Shown piece by piece: positions 44,582 to 57,308 of a stretch of 64,000 nt of DNA. Positions within the stretch are counted from its first letter, which is position 1; each line of letters begins with the position of its first letter. The translations under genes were made by a program, and so were the position numbers. Under the pieces are notes generated by a model that searched no databases, was not told where the DNA came from, and saw nothing but the letters and a program-made list of their open reading frames with translations. Source of the DNA: Novipirellula aureliae (GTDB lineage: Bacteria > Planctomycetota > Planctomycetia > Pirellulales > Pirellulaceae); the NCBI RefSeq assembly GCF_007860185.1, contig NZ_SJPY01000003.1, forward strand, positions 1 to 64,000, in the 5' to 3' direction.

Positions 44582-46165
44582 ATGCAGTACGGTTTCGAGA
44601 GCATCCTGCCGCCATTGATCGCGATTGTCTTAGCGATTCTAACACGTAGGGTTTTGCTGCCGTTGGCGACTGGCATCTTTGTCGGCGCGATTCTGCTATC
44701 ACTCGGCAAGCCTGATTCACGTTGGTTTGACAGTTTCATTCTGTTTCTCACGTCGCTTGTCGATTCGGTTCGTGATGCGGACCATCTAAAGACGCTTGCT
44801 TTTACGTTGCTGCTCGGAGCGATGGTTGGCGTCATGGAAATCGGTGGCGGCATTCGTTCGTTAATTTATCATTTGTCCAAACGCATCCGCTCGCGCAGTG
44901 GTGCAAAGGTGATGATCTCGCTCAGCGGTTTGATTATCTTCTTCGACGATTATGCCAACACACTACTGATTGGCGGGACGATGCGATCGACCGCCGATCG
45001 CTACAAGATTTCGCGTGCCAAGCTAGCCTATCTCGTCGACTCAACCGCGGCACCGGTTGCCGGTTTGTCGGTGATCAGTACGTGGACGGCGATCGAAATC
45101 AGCTACATCGCCGAAGGGCTCAAGGCGGCGGGTATCGACGATTCCTCTGCCGCATTTTCATTGTTCTTGGAGTCGATCCCCTATCGCTTTTATCCGGTGC
45201 TAGCGATTGTGATGGTGTTTTACGTGTCAATCAGTGGCCGTGATTTTTCGGCGATGCGAAAAGCTGAAAACGATGCGATCGATTCGAAAGAGGACGTCTT
45301 GCCTGAAACTTCCCTTAGCGATCCCGGTAGCGATTTACCGAGCCGACTTTGGTTGGCTGCCATCGTGCCGATTGCTTGCTGCGTCGCCGCAATTGTGTCG
45401 GTGCTGGTTTTCACCGGTAAACGCGAAGCTGAAGTCGCGCCCGAGATGAGTTCTTTTCGAGCAGCGATTGAAATTATCGGCAGCGGCGATTCCTACTTGG
45501 CGTTGATCCTCGGTGGCGTTGTGGGTTTGGTGATGGCGGTGTGGATGCACCGCCTACTCTCCAACTCTAGCAACTTTAGAATGTTGGAGGGAACGGTGCG
45601 GGGCGCGTTGCAGATGATGCCCGCGATGTTAATCCTCTGGCTGGCGTGGGCGTTGGGGGCGATGACTCAAAGTGATGCTCTCGATACGGGAGGTTATCTG
45701 TCACGCATTTTGTCCGATCGACTCGCGCCGGAGTGGTTACCGGCAACCGTTTTCCTACTGTCTGGCTTTGTCGCGTTTTCAACCGGGACGAGCTGGGGAA
45801 CGATGGCCATTCTGACCCCTTTGGCCGTTACCCTGTCGATTGAAATGGACTCGGTCGCTGGACCTGCCGGCGTGATCTGCTTGGCGACCTCGGGTGCGGT
45901 TTTAGCCGGAGCGATTTTGGGAGATCATTGTTCGCCGATCTCCGATACCACTGTGCTCTCGAGTCGTGCCAGCGGGTGCAATCATGTCGAGCATGTTCGC
46001 ACTCAAATGCCATACGCACTGATCGTCGGCAGTGTCGCAATCGTAGCGGGCTGCATCCCCGCGGCTTATGGAGTATCACCCTGGATTTGTCTGATCGTAG
46101 GCGCGGTGCTGCTGTGGTTCATTCTACGGCTAGTCGGTCGCCCCCCCTGTGCCCCAGGCTTCTAG
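44582..46165 (+). CDS. NhaC-family Na+/H+ antiporter
   Basis: 527 residues from the ATG at 44582 (MQYGFESILPPLIAIVLAILTRRVLLP). About 12 membrane helices. The family signature IIFFDDYANTLLIGGTMRSTADRYKISRAKLAYLVDSTAAPVAG (read in parts) and GAILGDHCSPISDTTVLSS are clear. Exchanges sodium for protons or carries a substrate with sodium. The last residues, RPPCAPGF, and the TAG stop come from the first palindrome of the repeat array, which has run into the gene end. Confidence 0.88.
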   Translation: MQYGFESILPPLIAIVLAILTRRVLLPLATGIFVGAILLSLGKPDSRWFDSFILFLTSLVDSVRDADHLKTLAFTLLLGAMVGVMEIGGGIRSLIYHLSKRIRSRSGAKVMISLSGLIIFFDDYANTLLIGGTMRSTADRYKISRAKLAYLVDSTAAPVAGLSVISTWTAIEISYIAEGLKAAGIDDSSAAFSLFLESIPYRFYPVLAIVMVFYVSISGRDFSAMRKAENDAIDSKEDVLPETSLSDPGSDLPSRLWLAAIVPIACCVAAIVSVLVFTGKREAEVAPEMSSFRAAIEIIGSGDSYLALILGGVVGLVMAVWMHRLLSNSSNFRMLEGTVRGALQMMPAMLILWLAWALGAMTQSDALDTGGYLSRILSDRLAPEWLPATVFLLSGFVAFSTGTSWGTMAILTPLAVTLSIEMDSVAGPAGVICLATSGAVLAGAILGDHCSPISDTTVLSSRASGCNHVEHVRTQMPYALIVGSVAIVAGCIPAAYGVSPWICLIVGAVLLWFILRLVGRPPCAPGF

Positions 46166-46950
46166 CCTGGGGGTATCCTGATCCCAGGCTAGAAGCCTGG
46201 GCCACGTGTGTTGGTCCCGTGTGGCCCAGGCTTCTAGCCTGGGGGCATCCTGCTCCCAGGCTGGAAGCCTGGGCCACGTGTGTTGCTCCCGTGTAGCCCA
46301 GGCTTCTAGCCTGGGGGGGATCCTGATCCCAGGCTGGAAGCCTGGGCCACGAGTGTTGGTCCCGTGTGGCCCAGGCTTCTAGCCTGGGGGTATCCTGATC
46401 CCAGGCTGGAAGCCTGGGCCACGAGTGTTGCTCCCGTGTGGCCCAGGCTTCTAGCCTGGGGGCATCCTGATCCCAGGCTGGAAGCCTGGGCCACGTGTGT
46501 TGCTCCCGTGTGGCCCAGGCTTCTAGCCTGGGGGCATCCTGATCCCAGGCTGGAAGCCTGGGCCACGTGTGTTGCTCCCGTGTGGCCCAGGCTTCTAGCC
46601 TGGGGGCATCCTGATCCCAGGCTGGAAGCCTGGGCCACGTGTGTTGCTCCCGTGTGGCCCAGGCTTCTAGCCTGGGGGTATCCTGATCCCAGGCTGGAAG
46701 CCTGGGCCACGTGTGTTGCTCCCGTGTGGCCCAGGCTTCTAGCCTGGGGGCATCCTGATCCCAGGCTGGAAGCCTGGGCCACGTGTGTTGCTCCCGTGTG
46801 GCCCAGGCTTCTAGCCTGGGGGCATCCTGATCCCAGGCTGGAAGCCTGGGCCACGTGTGTTGCTCCCAGGCTAGAAGCCTGGGCCACGTGTGTTGATCTC
46901 AGGCTAGAAGCCTGGGCTACGTGTGTTGATCCCAGGCTGGAAGCCTGGGC
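46153..46950. repeat. Array of about ten 72-bp units, each with two 19-bp palindromes
   Basis: Each unit holds CCCAGGCTTCTAGCCTGGG and CCCAGGCTGGAAGCCTGGG (or AGA centre), both perfect 8-bp arms around 3 bases, spaced by ggcatcctgat and ccacgtgtgttgctcccgtgt-type linkers. About three more single palindromes follow at the right (46865-46945). The 72-bp length is a multiple of three, so all frames stay open and give false long ORFs. It separates NhaC from the convergent prenyltransferase-fold gene. Confidence 0.9.
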
Positions 46951-46956
46951 TACGTT

Positions 46957-48198
46957 TTATGGCAAGGTCCGAACGAGAGTCATTAAAGCGAACCCGGTTC
47001 CGTAGGGTTGATGGTAGTCATACAAGGGATAGTCCCACCAGGAACCGTTTTTTTCTTGTTTCTCCAGGATCAATTTCGCCAGGTTAGCCTGATACAAATC
47101 TCGTTCGGCTGCAGGCAACAGGTCAATGCATAACGCAGCATAGAAGTGACCAAAATAATAGAAGTACCCTGCGACCTGCATCCACGATTCATGAGGAACC
47201 GGCCGTTTTCGCCCGATATCGAGCCAACCATTGCGGGCATAAAGATGAGCCAGCCAATGTTTGATGACCTGGTTGCTAACTCGTTCGTCGCCCCACATCC
47301 GCAGGGCGGCGTTGCAACATTGCGAGCGTCCCAAACTGCCACCCGGGCGGTTGATTTCTCGCATTGGTTGGTATTGAAGGTACTCGCCGTACAAGTAGGT
47401 GAAGTCGGGTTTCTGTTGCCGCTTGGTCGCAGCAATCGCTCGTCTTACCAATCGGCTTGGCGGCTCGATCGATGCTGCCTTCGCTTCGGCAAGTGCCACC
47501 AGGCAAGCTCCATTGACAAAACTGATCGAACTGGCAGTCGGCTGATTGGCCTTGTAACGGAAATCGTAATATCCCCAGCCACCATCGACCGACTCATATC
47601 GCTCGAGCATGTCGAATTGAGACTTTATCAACTCAACGATTTTCTCGGTTTTCTCGTTGTCGTCTTTATACCGAGGAAGCATGCGTACGAGGGCCGAAAT
47701 CGAGTAAGCGTGTCCCCAAACGTTGTAGATTGCGTCGCCCGTTGCACGGCGAAGATCGGGCAAATAATCGATCAACCACTGCTCACCGCGGCGGAGCGCC
47801 GCAATTGCCGCAGGATCGTCGGTCTTCGTTTCGATCAATGCAGAGATGCAAAGAGAAGTCGTAGCGGTACGAAACGCATCATGAGCACCAGGAACCGGTG
47901 CAAAGATATTCAAACCTTTTGTTCGGGTTGGTGATCCCCACGAACCGTTCTTATTTTGGTCTTCCACCAAGAACTGAATTCCACGCTCGATCGCCGCCCT
48001 GATTGCGACCTCGCTCGGCAGGTCTTGTGTCGGCAAGATAGGTTCCAAAGAGAAATCAAAGTCTCCGATACGCTCGGCGACTTTGCTAGATTGACCTGAG
48101 CCAATGTTGTCATCTGCTACTAAGTCGACCCATGGACCTGCCAGGAGGAAACCCGTCAGGAATAGAATGGCCGATGGAGGCAATCGTTTCACAGTCAA
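46957..48198 (-). CDS. Secreted protein with prenyltransferase / squalene-cyclase-type alpha-alpha repeats
   Basis: 413 residues. Signal peptide (SAILFLTGFLLAGPWVDLVAD). Repeats of the toroid fold: AIERGIQFLVEDQNKNGSWGS, ALRRGEQWLIDYL, MLERYESVDGGWGYYDFR, LAKLILEKQEKNGSWWDYP. Gly-Ser-Trp and Gly-Gly-Trp at repeat ends match the QW-like motif. The DXDD cyclase acid is absent, so an enzyme role is uncertain. 6 bases downstream of the adaptor gene on the same strand, so co-transcribed. Confidence 0.78.
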   Translation of the reverse strand: MTVKRLPPSAILFLTGFLLAGPWVDLVADDNIGSGQSSKVAERIGDFDFSLEPILPTQDLPSEVAIRAAIERGIQFLVEDQNKNGSWGSPTRTKGLNIFAPVPGAHDAFRTATTSLCISALIETKTDDPAAIAALRRGEQWLIDYLPDLRRATGDAIYNVWGHAYSISALVRMLPRYKDDNEKTEKIVELIKSQFDMLERYESVDGGWGYYDFRYKANQPTASSISFVNGACLVALAEAKAASIEPPSRLVRRAIAATKRQQKPDFTYLYGEYLQYQPMREINRPGGSLGRSQCCNAALRMWGDERVSNQVIKHWLAHLYARNGWLDIGRKRPVPHESWMQVAGYFYYFGHFYAALCIDLLPAAERDLYQANLAKLILEKQEKNGSWWDYPLYDYHQPYGTGFALMTLVRTLP

Positions 48199-48204
48199 TC
48201 AACC

Positions 48205-49497
48205 TTATTGTTCAGTTTCGAATGCCAACACACAATTCATCGTCGGCATGATTTTGGGCATCTCCGAATCCGTTTCGTCTTCGGATTGTTTGAACGTGAT
48301 CACGCAATCAAACTTGCCGCTGGCGTATGGAATGTTGGCGACGGATTTGACTTTTCCCACGGCTTTAAAATTGGGAAAGCCAGTTGCGGTGATCTGACAA
48401 GCCTTCCCTTTTTGGACCAAGTGCAAATGCTTTTGTTCCAAATCGACTCGAACGCGAAGTTTGTCAGGATCAACGATGGTCGCGACCACTTGATCTTGGG
48501 ATACCTTAGCACCTGCTTCCAAATTACTTGGTTTGCTGCCCAACTGACCTCGCGTTAATTCACCGTACAGTACGATACCATCGATGGGTGCTTTTAGAAC
48601 CGAGGCACGACGTTCCGCTTGCAGTTTCTCGAGATTCTCTTTTTCTTTTTCGAATTGATCTCGCTGTTTTTGTCGTTCGATCGTACGTTTCTTTTTGTCT
48701 GAATCGTAAGCTTGCATTGCCTTTTTATAATTGATTTGAGCCAAGCTCAAGCTCGTTTTTTGGTTGGCTTCCGATCTTGGAATCGATTGTTTGATTGCCC
48801 GTTGGGTTTGGATTTTTGCTCCGTCGTACCGAAACTGGGCCGATTCGACAGCTTGCTTCGCTCGTTTGAGAACGATCTCTTCGGACTCTTCGGTCAGATC
48901 GTCTTCCTCGTACATTTGAGTCAACTGTTCAAGTTCTTCTTCTGCATTTTCAAGATAGGCTTGGGCCGATTTTAAGCTAAACTCGGCTGACAAGACCTGG
49001 CGATCCCGGTCAACTCGCACAAAGTTGTCATAGTCCTGCTCAGCCTGGGCCAAGGTTCGCTTCGTTCGAGCTCGCTCAATCTTTTGAGTCTCGAGAAATT
49101 GCTCGTAGTCGAATTCAGCCTTCTCGAATGCGATTCTCGACAACGACAAAGCAACCTTGGCATCACTCAATCTCTTGTCGATATCCTCGGTTTCAAACCA
49201 AACGATGTTTTGCCCTTCACGAACGCGAGTCCCATGTGGCACGATTCGCTCAATGGTCCATGAGGTGATCTGCTCCGATGCCGGAGAAACGGTTTGCGAA
49301 CGAACCGCTTCAAAGACTCCATTGAGTTCCGTTTTCTCCGCTTCCTTCTCTTTTTTATCAACCGGGGTTTCTGATTTCGAATCCTTCTTCGTCGACTCGT
49401 TTATGTTCGTCTCAGCGGCGTAAAGGGTTGTTGAAGGGGCTGCAAACAGGGCTGCAAGCAGGGAGAGCGTAGGGAGGCAATACAGATGGTTTCGCAT
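48205..49497 (-). CDS. HlyD-type membrane-fusion / periplasmic adaptor protein
   Basis: 430 residues from the ATG giving MRNHLYCL. Signal peptide (LLAALFAAPSTTLYAAE). A Ser/Lys linker, then half a lipoyl domain (IVPHGTRVREGQNIVWFET), a long coiled-coil hairpin (about 110-300), the second lipoyl half (LKAPIDGIVLYGEL), and a beta-barrel (VVATIVDPDKLRVRVDLEQKHL). Such proteins bridge an inner-membrane pump to an outer channel; the pump is not adjacent. Downstream it leads into the alpha-alpha repeat gene. Confidence 0.82.
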   Translation of the reverse strand: MRNHLYCLPTLSLLAALFAAPSTTLYAAETNINESTKKDSKSETPVDKKEKEAEKTELNGVFEAVRSQTVSPASEQITSWTIERIVPHGTRVREGQNIVWFETEDIDKRLSDAKVALSLSRIAFEKAEFDYEQFLETQKIERARTKRTLAQAEQDYDNFVRVDRDRQVLSAEFSLKSAQAYLENAEEELEQLTQMYEEDDLTEESEEIVLKRAKQAVESAQFRYDGAKIQTQRAIKQSIPRSEANQKTSLSLAQINYKKAMQAYDSDKKKRTIERQKQRDQFEKEKENLEKLQAERRASVLKAPIDGIVLYGELTRGQLGSKPSNLEAGAKVSQDQVVATIVDPDKLRVRVDLEQKHLHLVQKGKACQITATGFPNFKAVGKVKSVANIPYASGKFDCVITFKQSEDETDSEMPKIMPTMNCVLAFETEQ

Positions 49498-53522
<4,025 letters not shown>

Positions 53523-53698
53523 GCGAACAGGCCAAATGACAAGTTGCAAACAGGATCAGCTCGCGAATTTGTGACGGGTTGGTGACTTGCCAGCAAATTT
53601 GTGGCAAAATGGTAATCTTCGCAAGAGGCTTGGGGGGTATTTCGGCACCCCAGGCATTTTGATGATCGATTCCTATCTTATCACCGACCAAAATACAT
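53523..53698. other. Short intergenic gap
   Basis: 176 bases; nothing recognised. Confidence 0.3.
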
Positions 53699-54559
53699 AT
53701 GGCAAAAAAGCAACCAGCTAAGCTTCCGGCAACGGTAACCAGACGATTGGGAAAAGTTTCCGACGTCGATTTAGCGAAGGAGTCCGGTATCGATTTAGAA
53801 ACGATTCGTACCGCCCGGCAAATCCGAGGGATTCAACCTCGATTATGGACTGCATGGAAAGCGAAAGACATCAAATTGCTCGGCACGATGTCGGATGTTG
53901 AGGTTGCAAAACGGGTCGGTGTCACGAAAACGGCTGTTTGTCGAAAACGCCAAAGTCTTGGTATCGAACCGTATGGCGAATCGCGGAAACAGGCTCGGCA
54001 CCGTTGGACAAAGAAGCAGCTTGCTTGGCTGGGGAAAATCAGCGATGCGGAGGTTGGCCGACGGGTCGGACTCGATGCAACCACGGTGGCAACGAAGCGA
54101 GAATCGCTCGGCATCGAAGCGACGCGAAAAGGACGGGCGGCGCGAAAATGGTCCAAGAAGGAACTCTCTTGGCTCGGCAAATTGCCGGACGCCGAGATTG
54201 CTCGTCGGATGAAGATCGGACGCCGAAAAGTGATCGTGAAACGACGACTACTCGGTATCGAAAATCCGACGGTTGCCGCGGCCAAGGCGCGATGGACGCC
54301 AGAGGTCATCAAGATGCTCGGGAAAATGCCTGACGCGGTCGTCAGCGAAAAAACGGGGATTCCCAAATCGGCGATTAGCGCTTACCGAAGTCGTCATAAT
54401 ATCCGGATCAAACGCAAGCAACATGTTTGGACTCGCGAAGATATCGAGATACTCGGTAAAAAGTCGGATGCCGCGATTGCTAAAAAATTGGGACTGAAAC
54501 CATCAACGGTCGCTGCCAAACGACGACGATTTAAGTTGCCAACGGCGAAAGGCAAGTAG
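53699..54559 (+). CDS. Protein built of about six tandem HTH repeats
   Basis: 286 residues of period about 48. Each unit reads W(T/S)xxxxxxLGKxxDxx(I/V)Axxxgxxxxx(V/I)xxKRxxLGI: conserved Trp at 53, 103, 151, 199 and 244; LGKISDAEVGRRVG and LGKLPDAEIARRM are examples, the second helix-turn-helix part ending KRESLGIE. The first unit (about 10-47) lacks the Trp. The protein is very basic, so DNA binding along a long site is likely. Not recognised as a named family; Myb/SANT-like or phage-type repeats are the closest impression. No partner gene adjacent. Confidence 0.65.
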   Translation: MAKKQPAKLPATVTRRLGKVSDVDLAKESGIDLETIRTARQIRGIQPRLWTAWKAKDIKLLGTMSDVEVAKRVGVTKTAVCRKRQSLGIEPYGESRKQARHRWTKKQLAWLGKISDAEVGRRVGLDATTVATKRESLGIEATRKGRAARKWSKKELSWLGKLPDAEIARRMKIGRRKVIVKRRLLGIENPTVAAAKARWTPEVIKMLGKMPDAVVSEKTGIPKSAISAYRSRHNIRIKRKQHVWTREDIEILGKKSDAAIAKKLGLKPSTVAAKRRRFKLPTAKGK

Positions 54560-54600
54560 GCGGTTTGATCTCAGTGCACGGTCACAGCCCCTGTTTTAGT

Positions 54601-54690
54601 GTAGTGGATCTTGTTAAAGATCCTGCGTGGGGGATCTTTGACAAGATCCACTACCGGGCTGTGGGGGATCTTTGACAAGATCCACTACCG
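54601..54690. repeat. Three GGATCTT-centred palindromes
   Basis: GTAGTGGATCTTGTTAAAG followed by ATCC at 54601-54623, then GGGATCTTTGACAAGATCC-CACTAC type in the other sense twice (to 54690), the last two separated by CGGGCTGTG. Same family as 61818-61935 and near 20937 and 21211. Confidence 0.75.
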
Positions 54691-54701
54691 GGCTGATTCT
54701 C

Positions 54702-55574
54702 TTAATGGGCGGCTAGCTCCAAGCCATCGAGAAGTTTTTCAGCGGCTTCGCTTTTGTTAAGCACGTAGTAGTGGATGCCAGGGACCTGGTTCGAAATCAG
54801 GTCAATCGTTTGTAAGCGAGCATGTTCGACGCCGACGTTGAACTGATAATCAGCGTCGTCATTTTGGTTCATCGATTCTGCTAAACTTTTGGGGATTGCA
54901 GCCTTGCACATCGCAGCAATCCGTTCGGCTTGCTTGAAATTTGTCACCGGCAAGACGCCTGGTATGATTGGGACGGTAATCCCCGCAGCGACACAATCGT
55001 CACGGAATCGGTAAAAGTCAGCATTGTCATAAAACAGTTGAGTGATGATGACATCGGCGCCCGCGTCGACTTTGCGTTTCAAATTATCCAAATCGGTTTT
55101 CGCATCGACAGCTTCTTGGTGGACCTCGGGATAGCCAGCGACCGCGATTCCAAAATGATTGAAGTTTTCTCGAATCATCGCCACCAGTTCATTCGCATAC
55201 CGAAGCCCTCCTTCAACCGCTTCGAATTGTGCCGATCCTTTGGGTGGGTCACCGCGAAGAGCCACCAAATAGTCGACTCCACGTCGGTGAGCTTCCTGTA
55301 GGAACGCAGCCAATTGGTCAACCGTGCTACCGACGCAAGTCAAATGGGATGCAACTGGCAACCCGGTTAATTTTTTGACTTTCTCGACGACATCGAGTGT
55401 CGAGTCTTGGGTCGAGCCACCCGCACCGTAAGTGCAAGTAAAAAATGCGGGATCGAACGATCGCAATCGCTCAACATTATTAAGCATCGCCTCGATTCCC
55501 GATTCGGTCTTGGGCGGAAACAATTCGAAGGAAATCGCACATCGAGACGATTGGTAATGAGAAGCTAAAGTCAT
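54702..55574 (-). CDS. metF: Methylenetetrahydrofolate reductase
   Basis: 290 residues, normal for bacterial MetF. SFELFPPKTESGIEAM starts the FAD-binding barrel (catalytic Glu in FELFPPK); TYGAGGSTQDSTLDVV, SHLTCVGSTVDQL, YLVALRGDPPKG and ADVIITQLFYDNADF follow. Makes 5-methyl-THF for methionine synthesis. Divergent from the MnmD-like gene. Confidence 0.95.
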   Translation of the reverse strand: MTLASHYQSSRCAISFELFPPKTESGIEAMLNNVERLRSFDPAFFTCTYGAGGSTQDSTLDVVEKVKKLTGLPVASHLTCVGSTVDQLAAFLQEAHRRGVDYLVALRGDPPKGSAQFEAVEGGLRYANELVAMIRENFNHFGIAVAGYPEVHQEAVDAKTDLDNLKRKVDAGADVIITQLFYDNADFYRFRDDCVAAGITVPIIPGVLPVTNFKQAERIAAMCKAAIPKSLAESMNQNDDADYQFNVGVEHARLQTIDLISNQVPGIHYYVLNKSEAAEKLLDGLELAAH

Positions 55575-55714
55575 AAGTATCTAAGTTTGAGGATTATTCA
55601 GGTTGGGGGATTGTTCAGTGCGGGCAGTGTCTTTTGTTCATCGGGCGTCCTAACATAGCGTACTGATAAATTTGGTTCAAATGACCCGTTTTTTCCTTGG
55701 ACGCCGTCTTTACA

Positions 55715-56467
55715 ATGAATGAGGACAAAAAGAATGCTCGGCACAGGTCGACTCTGCCGACCGACCGCGATGATTTGCGGATCCAAGTGACCGATGACAC
55801 TAGCTATACTTTAATTCGGATTGGCAGCGACGTCACCTACCATAGCAGCAGTGGGGCGATGGCTGAAACGAAGCATGTGTATTTAGGAAACAGCGGAATC
55901 GCGGCCCGTTTACGGGCTGGAAAAGCCAGCAACGTACTCGAAGTAGGTCTCGGTACAGGGATGTCGATGCTGATGACTGTCGATTTAGCAGTTCAAACGG
56001 ATGCTCCACTCGATTACGTAGCGATTGAGTGGGATTTACTTTCGGAATCGATCCTCCGTGGTTTGAAACCCGAAACGTGGCTTCAGGATGGCTCTCTAGC
56101 CAACGAATATTTATCTTGGCGATCGCGTTTAGGGGCCGCCGAATTGCCGTCGACACATACATGGCACGCGGGTGAGAAACAACGTGTCACAATTCACTGC
56201 ATCGATGCTGAGCAATTCAATGGTACGCCGGAGCAGTTTGATGGGATCTATTTTGATCCGTTCGCACCGGAAGTCAGTCCGGGTCTTTGGGAACTTCCGG
56301 TTTTGGAGCGAATGTTTGACGTCCTCAAAAGTGGCGGAACATTAGTGACATACTGTGTCAAAAGGCAAGTTCGCGACCGCTTGGCGGCGGTAGGATTTAG
56401 CGTTCAAAAGTCGCCTGGCCCGCCGGCTGGCAAACGAGAAGTTCTCATTGCCAAGAAAATACGGTAA
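55715..56467 (+). CDS. mnmD: MnmD-like tRNA (5-methylaminomethyl-2-thiouridine) methyltransferase
   Basis: 250 residues from the ATG at 55715. TYHSSSGAMAETKHVYLGNSG is the family start, SAM site LEVGLGTGMSMLM, and FDGIYFDPFAPEVSPGLWELPVLERMF is the diagnostic middle. The tail GFSVQKSPGPPAGKREVLIAKK completes it. Corresponds to the methyltransferase domain of MnmC without the oxidase domain, as in many non-enteric bacteria. Acts at U34 of tRNA. Confidence 0.85.
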   Translation: MNEDKKNARHRSTLPTDRDDLRIQVTDDTSYTLIRIGSDVTYHSSSGAMAETKHVYLGNSGIAARLRAGKASNVLEVGLGTGMSMLMTVDLAVQTDAPLDYVAIEWDLLSESILRGLKPETWLQDGSLANEYLSWRSRLGAAELPSTHTWHAGEKQRVTIHCIDAEQFNGTPEQFDGIYFDPFAPEVSPGLWELPVLERMFDVLKSGGTLVTYCVKRQVRDRLAAVGFSVQKSPGPPAGKREVLIAKKIR

Positions 56468-56500
56468 GCTCTTGCTGTGAGGAATCTTAATGCGGCCACT

Positions 56501-56549
56501 AAGTTTCTGGCAATAAGATTCTGGCAATAAGTTTCTGGCAATAAGTTTC
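56501..56549 (+). repeat. 14-bp tandem repeat AAGTTTCTGGCAAT, 3.5 copies
   Basis: Copies at 56501-56514, 56515-56528 (one change), 56529-56542 and a partial at 56543-56549. No spacer; slippage product after the methyltransferase stop. Confidence 0.75.
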
Positions 56550-56713
56550 CTACGCCAGCGGCGTTAGATACCGTAGCCCAGGGTTAAAGATGTCAATTGC
56601 CTTTGCGATTGACGCTGCAACCCTGGGTAAACTGGAACAATACCGCGTCAATCGTTTTTCGTACAACACTCGATTTTGAGCACTCTAGGGTGGTCCACTC
56701 GCAAAGTAGAAAT

Positions 56714-57055
56714 ATGCAAACGGACGGAGAATCCATTCGGATAGGGTCACCATTTAAAGTGGATCCTCCGCAACTCAATGAGTTGGCCGGCCAAGCCGTC
56801 AACGCCTCGTTCGAAATCGATTCGGACGCAACGCCGATTCGATATGTTGCGATGGGAAGTGTTGCTGCGTCGGCAATGGTATTAACATTCGCGATAGCCG
56901 CGGTATACTGGTTTCCACTTGGCGGTGCGATGATTGCAGGGCTGGGGTGTTTGTTGTCGGTATTCGGACTCTCTTCACCCCATCGAATCAAATCCGCGGC
57001 TCTGCTAGTGATCCATGCTGCAATTTTTCTGTTTTGCTACAGCCAAACGATGTGA
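56714..57055 (+). CDS. Small membrane protein of unknown function
   Basis: 113 residues from the ATG at 56714. A polar 50-residue N-terminus is followed by two or three hydrophobic helices (YVAMGSVAASAMVLTFAIAAVYW, LGGAMIAGLGCLLSVFGL, SAALLVIHAAIFLFCY). Earlier in-frame starts add unlikely sequence. No motif recognised. Confidence 0.55.
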   Translation: MQTDGESIRIGSPFKVDPPQLNELAGQAVNASFEIDSDATPIRYVAMGSVAASAMVLTFAIAAVYWFPLGGAMIAGLGCLLSVFGLSSPHRIKSAALLVIHAAIFLFCYSQTM

Positions 57056-57170
57056 TGGTCGCTTGGTTCACCGGGCGAAAAACGCCTTTGCCCGGGGGGG
57101 CAAAAGTTGATCGGAGCCAATCGGTGGACGGTGTCAGGATCGGAGGGCTGAGCGACACTGCTGGCATATG

Positions 57171-57209
57171 AAAAGACCCGCGGCGAGTTCTTGTCACTCG
57201 TCGCGGGTC
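57171..57209 (-). terminator. Rho-independent terminator after the BON gene
   Basis: On the minus strand GACCCGCGACGAG pairs with CTCGCCGCGGGTC (12 of 13), 9-nt loop, followed by TTTT. Lies 100 bases past the BON gene stop. The plus strand lacks the T run, so it serves the minus gene. Confidence 0.75.
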
Positions 57210-57308
57210 CAAATTCATTCACGATCTATCTACTGGAAAGATCTCCAGAGCTCATACCTTCAAGCCGCCTTCTTTATCGATCTTACTTGTCGGGCTTACT
57301 TGTCGGCC

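Noticed and set aside
46306-47005. Long open frames on both strands (193 and 213 residues)
   Set aside because: They translate the 72-bp repeat array; the unit is a multiple of three, so frames stay open by chance.
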